Source: Segatella copri
GTDB lineage: Bacteria; Bacteroidota; Bacteroidia; Bacteroidales; Bacteroidaceae
Direction of reading: 5' to 3'
DNA length: 64,000 bases
Assembly: GCF_002224675.1 (NCBI RefSeq)
Contig: NZ_NMPZ01000016.1
Location: 30,748-94,747 of the forward strand
Under the pieces are notes generated by a model, which was given only the letters and a program-made list of their open reading frames with translations, did not search any database and was not told where the DNA came from. Position 1 is the stretch's first letter, and each line of letters opens with the position of its first letter. Positions 35,556 to 44,251 of the stretch are shown piece after piece. Position numbers and translations under genes: made by a program.

Positions 35556-36566
35556 ATGAAAAGAAATACCGATCTCGATTTCATTCGAGCCATCCTCATT
35601 GTCCTCATGATATTGATTCATATCGTGAGCTTCGGCAACGCATATCCCCAGCTGAAGGCAGGCATTCTATCCTTTATGATGCCTACCTTCCTTATCATCA
35701 CGGGCTATCTCGTGAACATCGAGAAGACCGGCAGGCAGATGGGAAACTATCTGAAATGCCTCGCCCTACCCTATGTCATCATGGTGACAGGATTTTCGGT
35801 TCTTTCCTACTACATGCCGGTGAGAGATGGCATCACTGAGCTCTCCCTCTCCCAGATAGGCGAGAAGATTTTCATCACTTCCATCGGTCCCTATTGGTTT
35901 ATCCAGACTATGATTATCTGCGGAACGCTCTATTATTTCTGCTTCAGCGGAAGGAATTGGAATGATTTACGCAAGAATTATACAAAAAGGGATACCTATG
36001 CCAGTCTTTTCGTCTTCGCACTTACGCTGCTCCTGATATCGGAGACGCCTGCCCTATCGGCAAGTGCAGCTGCCTATTACTTCATCGGCGTGGTCATCCG
36101 ACAGAGCAAAACGGAATGGAGCAGGCTGTTCCGCCACGAGTTTTTCGCCATCTTCCTATGGATTTATCTGCTCTACCACGATGACTGGTACGACTGGGGA
36201 AATCTGGCTATCGTCTTCTCCTGCTGGTGCTGCATCAGCACCCTGCTGTTCCTGCAACACCTGCTCGATGCCCCAGAACGCTTCAAGGACATCAGTCCGA
36301 AGATAGGAAAAGTAGCAAAGGTGACCAACAGAATCAAGGACACCTTATTATATATAGGGCGCAATACGCTGCCCATCTATCTCTTCCACCCCATCTTTAC
36401 GATGGCTGCGAAGTTCTATCATCCCCTTTTCAGCTGGGATCCGAGCGAAATCTCGTTTGCTGCCGTCACCATCCTCCTTGCCATTACAGGCAGCCTGCTC
36501 ATTGCCAAGATGATGGAGAAGACCAAACTGGCATATCTCTTCGGAAAAGGGAAACTATTAAGATAA
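35556..36566 (+). CDS. Acyltransferase family 3 membrane protein
   Basis: 336 aa, polytopic, opening KRNTDLDFIRAILIVLMIL with an IHIVSFGNAYP helix. It differs from the two upstream acyltransferases and resembles the fucose 4-O-acetylase-like branch (PTFLIITGYLVN). 102 bp after the HAD gene; the gap holds a degenerate repeat of the HAD gene's 3' end (GCCTTTC-GAGAATAA twice). Confidence 0.85.
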   Translation: MKRNTDLDFIRAILIVLMILIHIVSFGNAYPQLKAGILSFMMPTFLIITGYLVNIEKTGRQMGNYLKCLALPYVIMVTGFSVLSYYMPVRDGITELSLSQIGEKIFITSIGPYWFIQTMIICGTLYYFCFSGRNWNDLRKNYTKRDTYASLFVFALTLLLISETPALSASAAAYYFIGVVIRQSKTEWSRLFRHEFFAIFLWIYLLYHDDWYDWGNLAIVFSCWCCISTLLFLQHLLDAPERFKDISPKIGKVAKVTNRIKDTLLYIGRNTLPIYLFHPIFTMAAKFYHPLFSWDPSEISFAAVTILLAITGSLLIAKMMEKTKLAYLFGKGKLLR

Positions 36567-36599
36567 ATCCAGGCAGATTAATATTTTGTAGAAAGAATA

Positions 36600-36631
36600 T
36601 TTGCTAGAAACAGGAAAAAAGCGTATTTTTG
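36600..36631 (+). promoter_or_regulatory. Internal promoter before GtrA
   Basis: TTTG at 36600-36603, exactly 20 bp, then TATTTTTG at 36624-36631, a full match to the Bacteroidetes housekeeping promoter. It sets the GtrA start at 36653 rather than the upstream 36629 frame start, which would lie in the -7 box. Confidence 0.75.
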
Positions 36632-36652
36632 CACGCCGTAAAAGATAAAACA

Positions 36653-37090
36653 ATGAATATCAAGAACAAGATTAATAATATGGATGATGCCAGACGGGAG
36701 AAGCTAGGCGAAGTCATCAGATTCGGAATCGTAGGCGGACTGGCTACGGTGCTGCAATATGTCATCTATCTGGCTATGATGCCGGTGCTGAACCATTTCA
36801 TTCCACAAATGGGTGATCACAGTCTGGCTACCACAGCCAACACCATCGCCTACATCGTGAGCTTCATCTTCAATTTCATCGCCAGCACCCGATACACCTT
36901 CAAGGTGAAGGCAAACGCCAAGCGAGGTGCCGGCTTCACCCTCTCACATGTGGTAAACTATACGATGCAAACCGTCTGCCTCAACCTCTTCGTTGGTCTG
37001 GGGCTCGCCAAACAGTGGGCGATGATTCCTACCCTCTGTATCTGTATTCCCGTTAATTTCCTATTAGTAAGATTCTTCCTGAAGAAATAA
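36653..37090 (+). CDS. GtrA-like membrane protein (possible lipid-linked sugar flippase)
   Basis: 145 aa with four membrane helices. IRFGIVGGLATVLQYVIYL opening and a YIVSFIFNFIASTRYTF motif are GtrA-like. GtrA family proteins move polyprenyl-phosphate sugars across the membrane. Near the UbiA/HAD pair and the DUF6080-like protein, so a flippase for polyprenyl-phospho-ribose is an attractive but unproven role. Confidence 0.85.
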   Translation: MNIKNKINNMDDARREKLGEVIRFGIVGGLATVLQYVIYLAMMPVLNHFIPQMGDHSLATTANTIAYIVSFIFNFIASTRYTFKVKANAKRGAGFTLSHVVNYTMQTVCLNLFVGLGLAKQWAMIPTLCICIPVNFLLVRFFLKK

Positions 37091-37163
37091 AAGAATCTCC
37101 GAAAACTAGAAAGAGAAAGACAAAGAGATGATTCCTCTTAAAACTTGAAAGAAATAGAAAGAT

Positions 37164-38642
37164 ATGAAAAAGATATTCGATATTTTCAAGATCAAGAAAG
37201 AAGAAAGATGGCTCGCCCTGGGCATTTTTCTGGCGCTTGCCGTTCTGAATGGTGTAGTGATAGCCCGCTATGCCAGTCATTTCACCCTCATCACGGATGA
37301 TTATTACAAGAATTTCATCCGCCACTTCTGCGTATCGGGCTTCGACCCGCTTACCTACTGGGTATTGAGCGACTGGAATGCAGCATACAATGTATATCGC
37401 CATCCGCTGCTCGCCTTCTATATGTATATTCCTTACCTCATCAATGTGGGTTTGATGAAACTCACAGGCTACAACTGTGCCCTTTTCATCGCGGTAGTCA
37501 TCCAGATATTCTGCGGATTCTATGCCACCCTCTTCCTGAAAAGAATCTTCCGGGAGGTAATGGATCTCGACAAGGCGGCATCTCATATCCTTACCCTGCT
37601 GTTCTTCTCCTTCGGATATGTGATGGTTACCTGCATCGTGCCCGACCATTTCGTCATCTCCATGATGCTGCTCATCCTGGCACTCTACGTATCCGGTCTC
37701 AGAATGAAACATCACCATCCGCTCAAGATATGGCAGAGCGTGGTATATTTCATCCTTACAGCCGGCACATCGCTCAATAACGGATTGAAGATTTTCTTTT
37801 CTGCATTCTTCGTAAATGGAAAGGGATTCTTCCGCCCTAAGCATCTTCTCCTGGCAGTCATCCTGCCAGCAGCCCTGCTGTGGGGATTCTGCAGATGGGA
37901 ATACCGCGTCTTCGTATGGCCTAACGAGATGGCACGCAAGGAACTGAAAGCCAAGAAAGCGGCTGAGAAGAAAGCCAGACAGGAACGTATGGCACAGATC
38001 AAGCATACCCGTGATTCGCTGACAAACGACTCCATCAAAAGAGGCTTGAAGATTATCTCTGCCCAGGAGATAGCCCAGAAAGCCAAGAACGACAGCATTC
38101 GGAAGGCAAAGGAACTGGCTAAGAAAGAAGCCAAAAAGAAAAGGGGTCCTAAGCAAGGTGCCCCTATCATGAAAGGTGAATTCATGAACTGGACGGATGC
38201 TACAAGCTCCCGCACACAGTCGATCATCGAAAATCTGATGGGCGAATCTATCCAGCTGCATCAGGATTATGTGCTGGAAGATGAATTGCGCCATCGCCCG
38301 ATGTTCGTGAAATACCGATACGCCATCAATTATGTTGTAGAGGCAGTCATCATGCTGCTGTTTGTTGCCGGCATCTGGGCGGGCAGAAAGAGCAAGTATC
38401 TCTGGCTGGTGATGTCGTATTTCGGTCTAGATATGATGCTGCATATCGGACTCGGCTTCGGTCTCAACGAGGTATATATCATGGCGGGGCACTGGATATA
38501 CGCCATTCCGATAGCCATCGGTTTCCTTCTGAAGCAAAAACGACAGCAGCTCTACAGCCGTTGCCTAAAAGGCGTATTGCTCGTCCTGGGTCTGGCACTG
38601 CTGATATACAATGGTATTCTGATTATCGGATATTTCTGCTAG
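37164..38642 (+). CDS. DUF6080-like polytopic membrane protein (GT-C-like), paralog 1
   Basis: 492 aa with a GT-C-like shape: KKEERWLALGIFLALAVLNG, then a first outer loop with an acidic pair in LITDDYYKNFIRHF (Asp45, Asp46), many helices, then a long Lys/Arg-rich loop (about 255-330) and four C-terminal helices with HIGLGFGLNEVYIMAGHW. The acidic pair is the usual GT-C catalytic site. A paralog is at 39871-41208. Product unknown; a polyprenyl-linked sugar glycosyltransferase is plausible. Confidence 0.7.
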   Translation: MKKIFDIFKIKKEERWLALGIFLALAVLNGVVIARYASHFTLITDDYYKNFIRHFCVSGFDPLTYWVLSDWNAAYNVYRHPLLAFYMYIPYLINVGLMKLTGYNCALFIAVVIQIFCGFYATLFLKRIFREVMDLDKAASHILTLLFFSFGYVMVTCIVPDHFVISMMLLILALYVSGLRMKHHHPLKIWQSVVYFILTAGTSLNNGLKIFFSAFFVNGKGFFRPKHLLLAVILPAALLWGFCRWEYRVFVWPNEMARKELKAKKAAEKKARQERMAQIKHTRDSLTNDSIKRGLKIISAQEIAQKAKNDSIRKAKELAKKEAKKKRGPKQGAPIMKGEFMNWTDATSSRTQSIIENLMGESIQLHQDYVLEDELRHRPMFVKYRYAINYVVEAVIMLLFVAGIWAGRKSKYLWLVMSYFGLDMMLHIGLGFGLNEVYIMAGHWIYAIPIAIGFLLKQKRQQLYSRCLKGVLLVLGLALLIYNGILIIGYFC

Positions 38643-38649
38643 GAAGAGA

Positions 38650-39675
38650 TCAAGCGTGTTTATCTCTTCCAATCATCTTTCGACATCTGCGAGCCATCGC
38701 CTTGAAGATGCTGGAGAAATTACCATATCTCAGATTCAGAAAGAGTTCTTCCAGGGAGCGTGACATCTTGATGAATGGGTGGCCCCAGGCATTGATCTTG
38801 TACACCCGCTCCTTGAAATCTACGTTTTCTACTACATATTTAGGATGTTTCAGCGGAAACTCCAGTTCATGGCGCTTCATGGTGAAGATTCTGCGATAAG
38901 CCTTCGGAGTCGTCTTCATGCTGCCCGAGAAATGGGTAGAGTCATCAGAGAGACCCAGATTATTGATCAGATTCCTGCATGGCATAATGGCAAGGCTGGA
39001 ATTCAGCAGCATCGAAGCCCAGAAAATGCTTTCATAAAACTCCTTTCCACTATGGGCATGATCCCTGCACATCGGGATGAAGTCCTTACGGAGCCCACGC
39101 TGGCGAACCACCGATTCCAACTGTCGCATCGCCTGCTTATCGCGCAGAAAGGCATAGTCACCCTCCCATTTGTCCACCACACGGCGCCACGATGCCCATC
39201 CCCAGATAGAGAAGACTGAAGTAAAGAAATAGCTGTCCTCGCAGTCGGGTGTCACCTCATCTTCATTGAATCCGGCAATCATGGCAATACGCTCATCGTG
39301 CTCATAGCGGTCGAGCATCTCCTTGCAGAAAGGGAAGAAAGATTGGGAAGGCACATCGTCATCTTCCAGCACGATACACTTATCCACTATCGAGAAAGCC
39401 CATTTCTGTGAGAGATACTCAGATGGATCGCATCCCTGGTTCTTGGTCTGATAAGATCTGTGCACCTCACACTCCCAATCAATATTCTCATCTGATGCTA
39501 TTTGCCGGCATGCCTCGATACCCGGCACATCCCGCTCACCTCTTGCTCCATCCTGATAGAGGAACAACTGGGCAGGACGAGCCTTCTTCACCTCGTCAAA
39601 CACTTTCTGAAAATTGTCGGGACGATTGAAGAAAAGCATCAATACGGCGACATCAATCTTAGCTGGCTGTTTCAT
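38650..39675 (-). CDS. Glycosyltransferase, nucleotide-diphospho-sugar fold
   Basis: 341 aa from ATG 39675. AVLMLFFNRPDNFQKVFDEVK and a DxD-containing IVLEDDDVPSQSFFPF are GT-A features; SIWGWASWRRVVDKWEGDY follows the HlpA-like pattern. The -7 element TATCTTTG is on the minus strand at 39740-39747, and the UTR contains other Mets (39720, 39723), so a start up to 48 nt earlier is possible. Inserted in opposite orientation between two DUF6080-like paralogs. Confidence 0.82.
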   Translation of the reverse strand: MKQPAKIDVAVLMLFFNRPDNFQKVFDEVKKARPAQLFLYQDGARGERDVPGIEACRQIASDENIDWECEVHRSYQTKNQGCDPSEYLSQKWAFSIVDKCIVLEDDDVPSQSFFPFCKEMLDRYEHDERIAMIAGFNEDEVTPDCEDSYFFTSVFSIWGWASWRRVVDKWEGDYAFLRDKQAMRQLESVVRQRGLRKDFIPMCRDHAHSGKEFYESIFWASMLLNSSLAIMPCRNLINNLGLSDDSTHFSGSMKTTPKAYRRIFTMKRHELEFPLKHPKYVVENVDFKERVYKINAWGHPFIKMSRSLEELFLNLRYGNFSSIFKAMARRCRKMIGRDKHA

Positions 39676-39870
39676 ATCTATGATATTCGTTAACGATACA
39701 CAATTGTCGGAATCTGTCATCATCCGTTTTTTGGGAGACAAAGATAACCTAAAAAGCAGACAATGCCAAATAAACCGCCACAAAAATCCAGCCGGAATGA
39801 AATATTTCCTCATTTTTCTTCCCACAATCAATTTTTTACACTAACTTTGCAGCCAAATAAGAATAAAACG

Positions 39871-41208
39871 ATGAAGAATATTTTTAAAATCAAGAAAGAA
39901 GAAAGGATTCTTGCACTAGTTTCGATGCTGGTATTCGCCAGCTTGAATACCGTGCTGATCCATTCCTATCCTGCTAACTTTTTCAAGGCTGGCAAACTGG
40001 GATTTTGGAGTATTTTCTACAAGCATTTCACGGTATCCGGTTTCGATGCCTACTCGTATATCTTTCTTTCCAACGAAAAGATATACTTTGAGTTGTCACG
40101 CCATCCGCTCTTTGGCGCCCTACTCTATCCCGGAGCCTGTCTCAACGACTGGCTGATGGGCTGGACTCATCACAACTGTGCCACCTTCATCATGGCAGTG
40201 ATGCTCGTCATCAGCGCCACTTTCTCTGCCGTATTCTTCTTCCGCATCTGCCGGGAGCTCATCCAGCTATGCCGGTTGGATGCCTACATTCTCACGGCAT
40301 TCTTTTTCTCCTTTGCCTCCATCATGCTCACCACGATGGTACCCGATCATTTCTGCTTTTCCATGCTCTGTCTGCTGGTCAGCATCTATATGGTGGGAAC
40401 CTGTATGGCGCAGGGCAAACAGCTCAAGGCATGGCAGGCTAGTCTGCTGTTCCTTACCACGGCAGGAGTATCGCTGAGCAATGGCGTAAAGACCGGCATC
40501 ATGTCGCTTTTCTGTAATGGCAGAAAGGTATTCTCCCCCCGATTCTTTGCCATCGCCTTCATCCTCCCGCTCCTCATCATGGGCGGCAGTTTTTACTATC
40601 AGAACGAATACATCGTCAAGCCTCAGCAGGAAAAAGGCAAGGAGATAGAAAGAAAGCTGATGCCGAAAAGACCCGATATTGCCCAAAAGAATGCCGTTCA
40701 CGATGCGTGGATGGATGCTCATCGAGGCAAATCGGTATCCGATATGCCATTCCTGAAATGGACCGATGTTTCTACCCCCCGAATGGAATCCATCGTAGAA
40801 AACCTCTTTGGAGAAGGCATCCAGCTGCATCAGAAGGAACTGCTCAAAGACCTGAGCGTATCGCGCCCAACCTTTATCCGATACGATTGGGCCATCAGCT
40901 ACCTCTTCGAAGCATTCGTTTTCCTGCTCTTTGCAGCCGGTGTTTTCTACAGCAGACACTCCCGTCTGATGTGGATGTGTCTGAGCTGTGCGGCATTCGA
41001 TGCCTTCCTTCACCTGGTGCTCGGTTTCGGACTCAACGAGGTATATATCATGGCAGCCCACTGGATGTTCGTCATCCCATTCACCATGGGTTATGCATTC
41101 AGAGAGGCTCAACCCAAACTGGCTAATGCGATGAGAGGAGTCACTCTCTTCCTCGCCATCTACTTCTGGGCATACAATGCCACATTAATCATTACGCATT
41201 TCTTATAA
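39871..41208 (+). CDS. DUF6080-like polytopic membrane protein, paralog 2
   Basis: 445 aa from ATG 39871, with opening MKNIFKIKKEERILALVSM aligning to paralog 1, including GFGLNEVYIMAAHW near the end. The place of the DD pair reads FFKAGKLGFWSIFYKHF, so the acidic motif is missing; the protein may be inactive as a GT-C enzyme or may act as a partner. A Lys-rich mid-loop is shorter. TAACTTTG at 39842-39849 is its likely -7 box. Confidence 0.72.
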   Translation: MKNIFKIKKEERILALVSMLVFASLNTVLIHSYPANFFKAGKLGFWSIFYKHFTVSGFDAYSYIFLSNEKIYFELSRHPLFGALLYPGACLNDWLMGWTHHNCATFIMAVMLVISATFSAVFFFRICRELIQLCRLDAYILTAFFFSFASIMLTTMVPDHFCFSMLCLLVSIYMVGTCMAQGKQLKAWQASLLFLTTAGVSLSNGVKTGIMSLFCNGRKVFSPRFFAIAFILPLLIMGGSFYYQNEYIVKPQQEKGKEIERKLMPKRPDIAQKNAVHDAWMDAHRGKSVSDMPFLKWTDVSTPRMESIVENLFGEGIQLHQKELLKDLSVSRPTFIRYDWAISYLFEAFVFLLFAAGVFYSRHSRLMWMCLSCAAFDAFLHLVLGFGLNEVYIMAAHWMFVIPFTMGYAFREAQPKLANAMRGVTLFLAIYFWAYNATLIITHFL

Positions 41209-41256
41209 TCCGGGGAGAGATCCCATACGGGTCTTCCCAATAAAAATATAAAGAAT

Positions 41257-42072
41257 ATGGACTTTTACAAAGAAATCAAAGAATATAGCCAGCAGAATCT
41301 GCGGGCATGCCAACTCAAGCAGCTGGCTATTCTGGAAGAAATAGACAAAATCTGCAAGCGCCACAAGATAGAATACTGGCTGGATGGCGGTACCCTGCTC
41401 GGAGCCGTACGCCATGGCGGTTTCATACCTTGGGATGACGATATCGATATCGGTATGTCGCTGGAAGATGAAAAACGATTCGAGGAGATTGCCCCCAAGG
41501 AACTGCCCGACTGGCTCTATCTGCAGACCCCCAAATCGGATCCGGGAAGCAAGGAGCCTATCACGAAGATCCGCGACTGCAACTCTCTCTATATTGAACA
41601 GGGTGACGATTTCTGCCAGCCTTATGTAAAGGGAATCTTTGTGGATATCTTCCCTTTTGTGGATTATCCAGACATTCCCCGTTCGTGGATCAAGACCTTG
41701 ACAAAGGGTATCTCCAAGAGTTATTCTATCCTGAACCACCGACACACTTACTCTCTGCGTTCCTTTGCTGAGTTCTTCTATTTCGGAGGCAAGTATTGTC
41801 TGTGCAGTGCATTATGGAAGGTAGTAGGCTTGTTCGGAAAGAAGACCCGTTATTCTGATGTTCCTTTCCTGAATGGCCGAGGCATCTCATTCGACAAGAA
41901 GGCAGTCAAGCCATTGGGTACCATCAAGTTTGAGGGCAAGGAATTCCCTGCGCCATGCAATCCCGATTCCTACCTCACCGACCTCTATGGCGATTACATG
42001 AAGATTCCACCAGTAGAAAAGCGCGAGTTCCATTCGATATTCATCCTGCCGGAACTAAGGAAAAGGAGTTAA
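41257..42072 (+). CDS. LicD-family phosphotransferase
   Basis: 271 aa. EYWLDGGTLLGAVRHGGF and IPWDDDIDIGM are the LicD/Fukutin active-site signature, nucleotidyltransferase fold. Family members transfer phosphocholine or ribitol phosphate from CDP donors to glycans. A TarI/IspD-like cytidylyltransferase is 1.5 kb away on the other strand, which favours ribitol or another polyol over choline; no choline genes are seen. Confidence 0.85.
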   Translation: MDFYKEIKEYSQQNLRACQLKQLAILEEIDKICKRHKIEYWLDGGTLLGAVRHGGFIPWDDDIDIGMSLEDEKRFEEIAPKELPDWLYLQTPKSDPGSKEPITKIRDCNSLYIEQGDDFCQPYVKGIFVDIFPFVDYPDIPRSWIKTLTKGISKSYSILNHRHTYSLRSFAEFFYFGGKYCLCSALWKVVGLFGKKTRYSDVPFLNGRGISFDKKAVKPLGTIKFEGKEFPAPCNPDSYLTDLYGDYMKIPPVEKREFHSIFILPELRKRS

Positions 42073-42137
42073 GAAGTTAAGGAGTTAAAGGAGTTAAGAC
42101 GTATGTCTTGTTGTTAAAAAACTACACAAAAAGCAGC

Positions 42138-42386
42138 ACGCCCTGAAAGGGCAGAAGCTCCTAGCCCAGGGCATCGCCCTGGGGATTTATTGACGCGAGC
42201 CTGCCGCCCTGTAAGGGCAAAAGCTTTCAAGTACCAAGTAATATACAAAGCTTTTGCCCTTACAGGGCGTCTTGTTGACTACTATTATACCCAGGGCGAT
42301 GCCCTGGGCTAGGAGCTTATGCCCTTTCAGGGCGTATTGCTTCTGGTTCTTTGTAGCCTTTCAGGGCGTATTGCTTCTGGTTCTTT
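42138..42386. repeat. 198-bp palindromic interspersed repeat, copy 1, plus 3' duplication
   Basis: A full copy at 42138-42335: left half ACGCCCTGAAAGGGCAGAAG, then TAGCCCAGGGCATCGCCCTG, then CGCCCTGTAAGGGCAAAAGC, followed by the right half in inverse. A 30-odd bp tail (CCTTTCAGGGCGTATTGCTT) is duplicated at about 42323-42354 and 42357-42386. The 361-bp gap between licD and the SDR gene holds nothing else except an AGGAGTTAA simple repeat at 42065-42100. Other copies are at 58705 and 63813. Confidence 0.85.
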
Positions 42387-42433
42387 GGACCTCAGCCCGT
42401 TCTTAAGCCACATGCAAAAACTCAATCTATCAT

Positions 42434-43462
42434 TTACAGCAAAGCCTGGATGGTATGAGCCAGACCATCCTTTAATAATGTAATCGGCTTCCAGCCCAGA
42501 GCTTCCAACTTATCCGTAGCAAAAACAGCCTTGGTAATAGGAGTGGTATTGCCATGACTGGCATCATCGGGAATATCAAAGACCACCTTTCTGCCAGCCA
42601 GATCAGCAACAGTTTCTGCCAAGGTTCTGATGCTTACATTCGACTCCTCATTGGCTATATTATATGCCTCACCGTTCCCGCCCTTCAGCAGGATACAAAG
42701 CAGCGCCATCGCACAATCCACCACATAAGTCCACGAACGGAACGCCTCCCCCTTACTTTTCAGTACGATATCCTCGCCACGCAATACATTGCGGATAAAC
42801 TGGGCATAAACACGATTATCGTTCTCTGTAAAGAACGGACCGTAGATATGACTCGGACGGGCGATGGACACCTCAATGCCATACTGATGAGCATAGCAGA
42901 TACAAAGCGTCTCGGAAGCACGTTTTGCCGAAGGATAGCACGCCCTCGCCGTAGTAGGATCAATATACCCGCTATAGCTTTCTTCAAAGACACGACCGTC
43001 GCCCTCGCCATAGACTTCTCCGGAAGATACATAGACCAATTTCTTCAAGCCGTGCTGCAGTCCAAAGCGCAGCAGATTATCCACACCGAAGATATTAGAC
43101 TTCATCACTCCCACAGGATCCTCGCTATAAAGCTGTGGACAGGCACCGCCAGCAGCATCCACGATATAATCGAAAGAGATATCCACCGACAAGGGAGCCG
43201 TAACATCAAAAGGAAGAAAATGATAATGTCCGGAACCAAGATACGCCGAAAAGCGCCTGTTAGCCCGCTCTTCGTTACGACCCGCAGCATAAACCTGATA
43301 ATCCAGTTCCTCATGCTGCATCAGCATATCAACCAGACAGCCACCAATCAATCCAGTAGCGCCCAGCACCAGGATATTCTTGCCCGAAAGCTGCTGCCAT
43401 GGCAGCTCAAACGCAGCCAAAGCCGCCTTTACATCTTCATTATATAGATTTGTCTGTTTCAT
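42434..43462 (-). CDS. NAD-dependent epimerase/dehydratase (extended SDR)
   Basis: 342 aa. Rossmann motif GATGLIGG at about 34-41, SSGEVYGEGDG, active-site tyrosine motif YPSAK, and SHIYGPF. Modifies a nucleotide-linked sugar. Substrate unknown. Starts 57 bp after the TarI/IspD-like gene ends and runs with it, suggesting a step for the same CDP-linked precursor or a capsule sugar. Confidence 0.88.
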   Translation of the reverse strand: MKQTNLYNEDVKAALAAFELPWQQLSGKNILVLGATGLIGGCLVDMLMQHEELDYQVYAAGRNEERANRRFSAYLGSGHYHFLPFDVTAPLSVDISFDYIVDAAGGACPQLYSEDPVGVMKSNIFGVDNLLRFGLQHGLKKLVYVSSGEVYGEGDGRVFEESYSGYIDPTTARACYPSAKRASETLCICYAHQYGIEVSIARPSHIYGPFFTENDNRVYAQFIRNVLRGEDIVLKSKGEAFRSWTYVVDCAMALLCILLKGGNGEAYNIANEESNVSIRTLAETVADLAGRKVVFDIPDDASHGNTTPITKAVFATDKLEALGWKPITLLKDGLAHTIQALL

Positions 43463-43519
43463 CCTACTATCTATTTCCTTCTATTATCTATTTCAACTTA
43501 TATCGGCAGAACCTATTAT

Positions 43520-44239
43520 CTATTTCAGCCACTCATCCTTGGTGGTATGCTTCAATGCCTTAAACAGCTCCACATCCTCCGTCTGGGTAAGCTTCAATCC
43601 GTTTTTCTCAGATCCCATCACCAGGTGCTGGTTATCCACTCCCAGCTCAGCCATCAAGGTACAGGATGCCACCGTGCCGTCAATACCCTTGGCATCAGCC
43701 TCGGCGTGCGCCTTCAGCAAAGTGCCGAGAGGATAGGTATGGGGAGTCTGGGTGCGAACCAGCCGCTCGCGTGGGATGTCGATATTCTTCACACAGTCAT
43801 CCACCTTCTGCATGATAGCCTCCTTGCATATCATACCCGTAATGGCATAACCATACTTTCTGCACTTCTCGATATTCTCGGTAATGATTCGCTCTGCCAC
43901 CAGCGGGCGCACACCATCGTGTACCAATATGATATCATCCTCTGCACATCCGGCATCGCGCAAGCCCCACAAACCATTGCGGATGGAATGCTGATTGCTG
44001 TCACCACCCTCGAAGATCCACTTCAGCTTGGTGATGTTAAACTGGTTGGCATACGCCTGCAGTACCACTTCCCATCCCTTGAGGCACACCACGCAGATGG
44101 CGTCTATCTGAGGATGGCTCTGGAATGCCTGCATAGTATAGATGATAACAGGTATGTTATCAATCGTCATAAATTGCTTTGGGATATCCTGTCCCATACG
44201 GTTACCAACACCGCCTGCAGTCAATAATGCAATATTCAT
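43520..44239 (-). CDS. IspD/TarI-family cytidylyltransferase
   Basis: 239 aa. LLTAGGVGNRMGQDIPKQF and HDGVRPLVAERII are IspD/TarI motifs, but the protein is quite different from IspD at 16977. In a surface-polysaccharide cluster such paralogs usually make CDP-ribitol or a CDP-polyol. Pairs with LicD (41257) and SDR genes. Ribitol is an inference; no TarJ-type reductase is seen in the window. Confidence 0.82.
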   Translation of the reverse strand: MNIALLTAGGVGNRMGQDIPKQFMTIDNIPVIIYTMQAFQSHPQIDAICVVCLKGWEVVLQAYANQFNITKLKWIFEGGDSNQHSIRNGLWGLRDAGCAEDDIILVHDGVRPLVAERIITENIEKCRKYGYAITGMICKEAIMQKVDDCVKNIDIPRERLVRTQTPHTYPLGTLLKAHAEADAKGIDGTVASCTLMAELGVDNQHLVMGSEKNGLKLTQTEDVELFKALKHTTKDEWLK

Positions 44240-44251
44240 AAAGTTCGTATT

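Noticed and set aside
43547..44227. 226-codon plus-strand frame opposite the TarI-like gene
   Set aside because: Antisense shadow without domain features; the minus-strand protein has clear IspD/TarI motifs.
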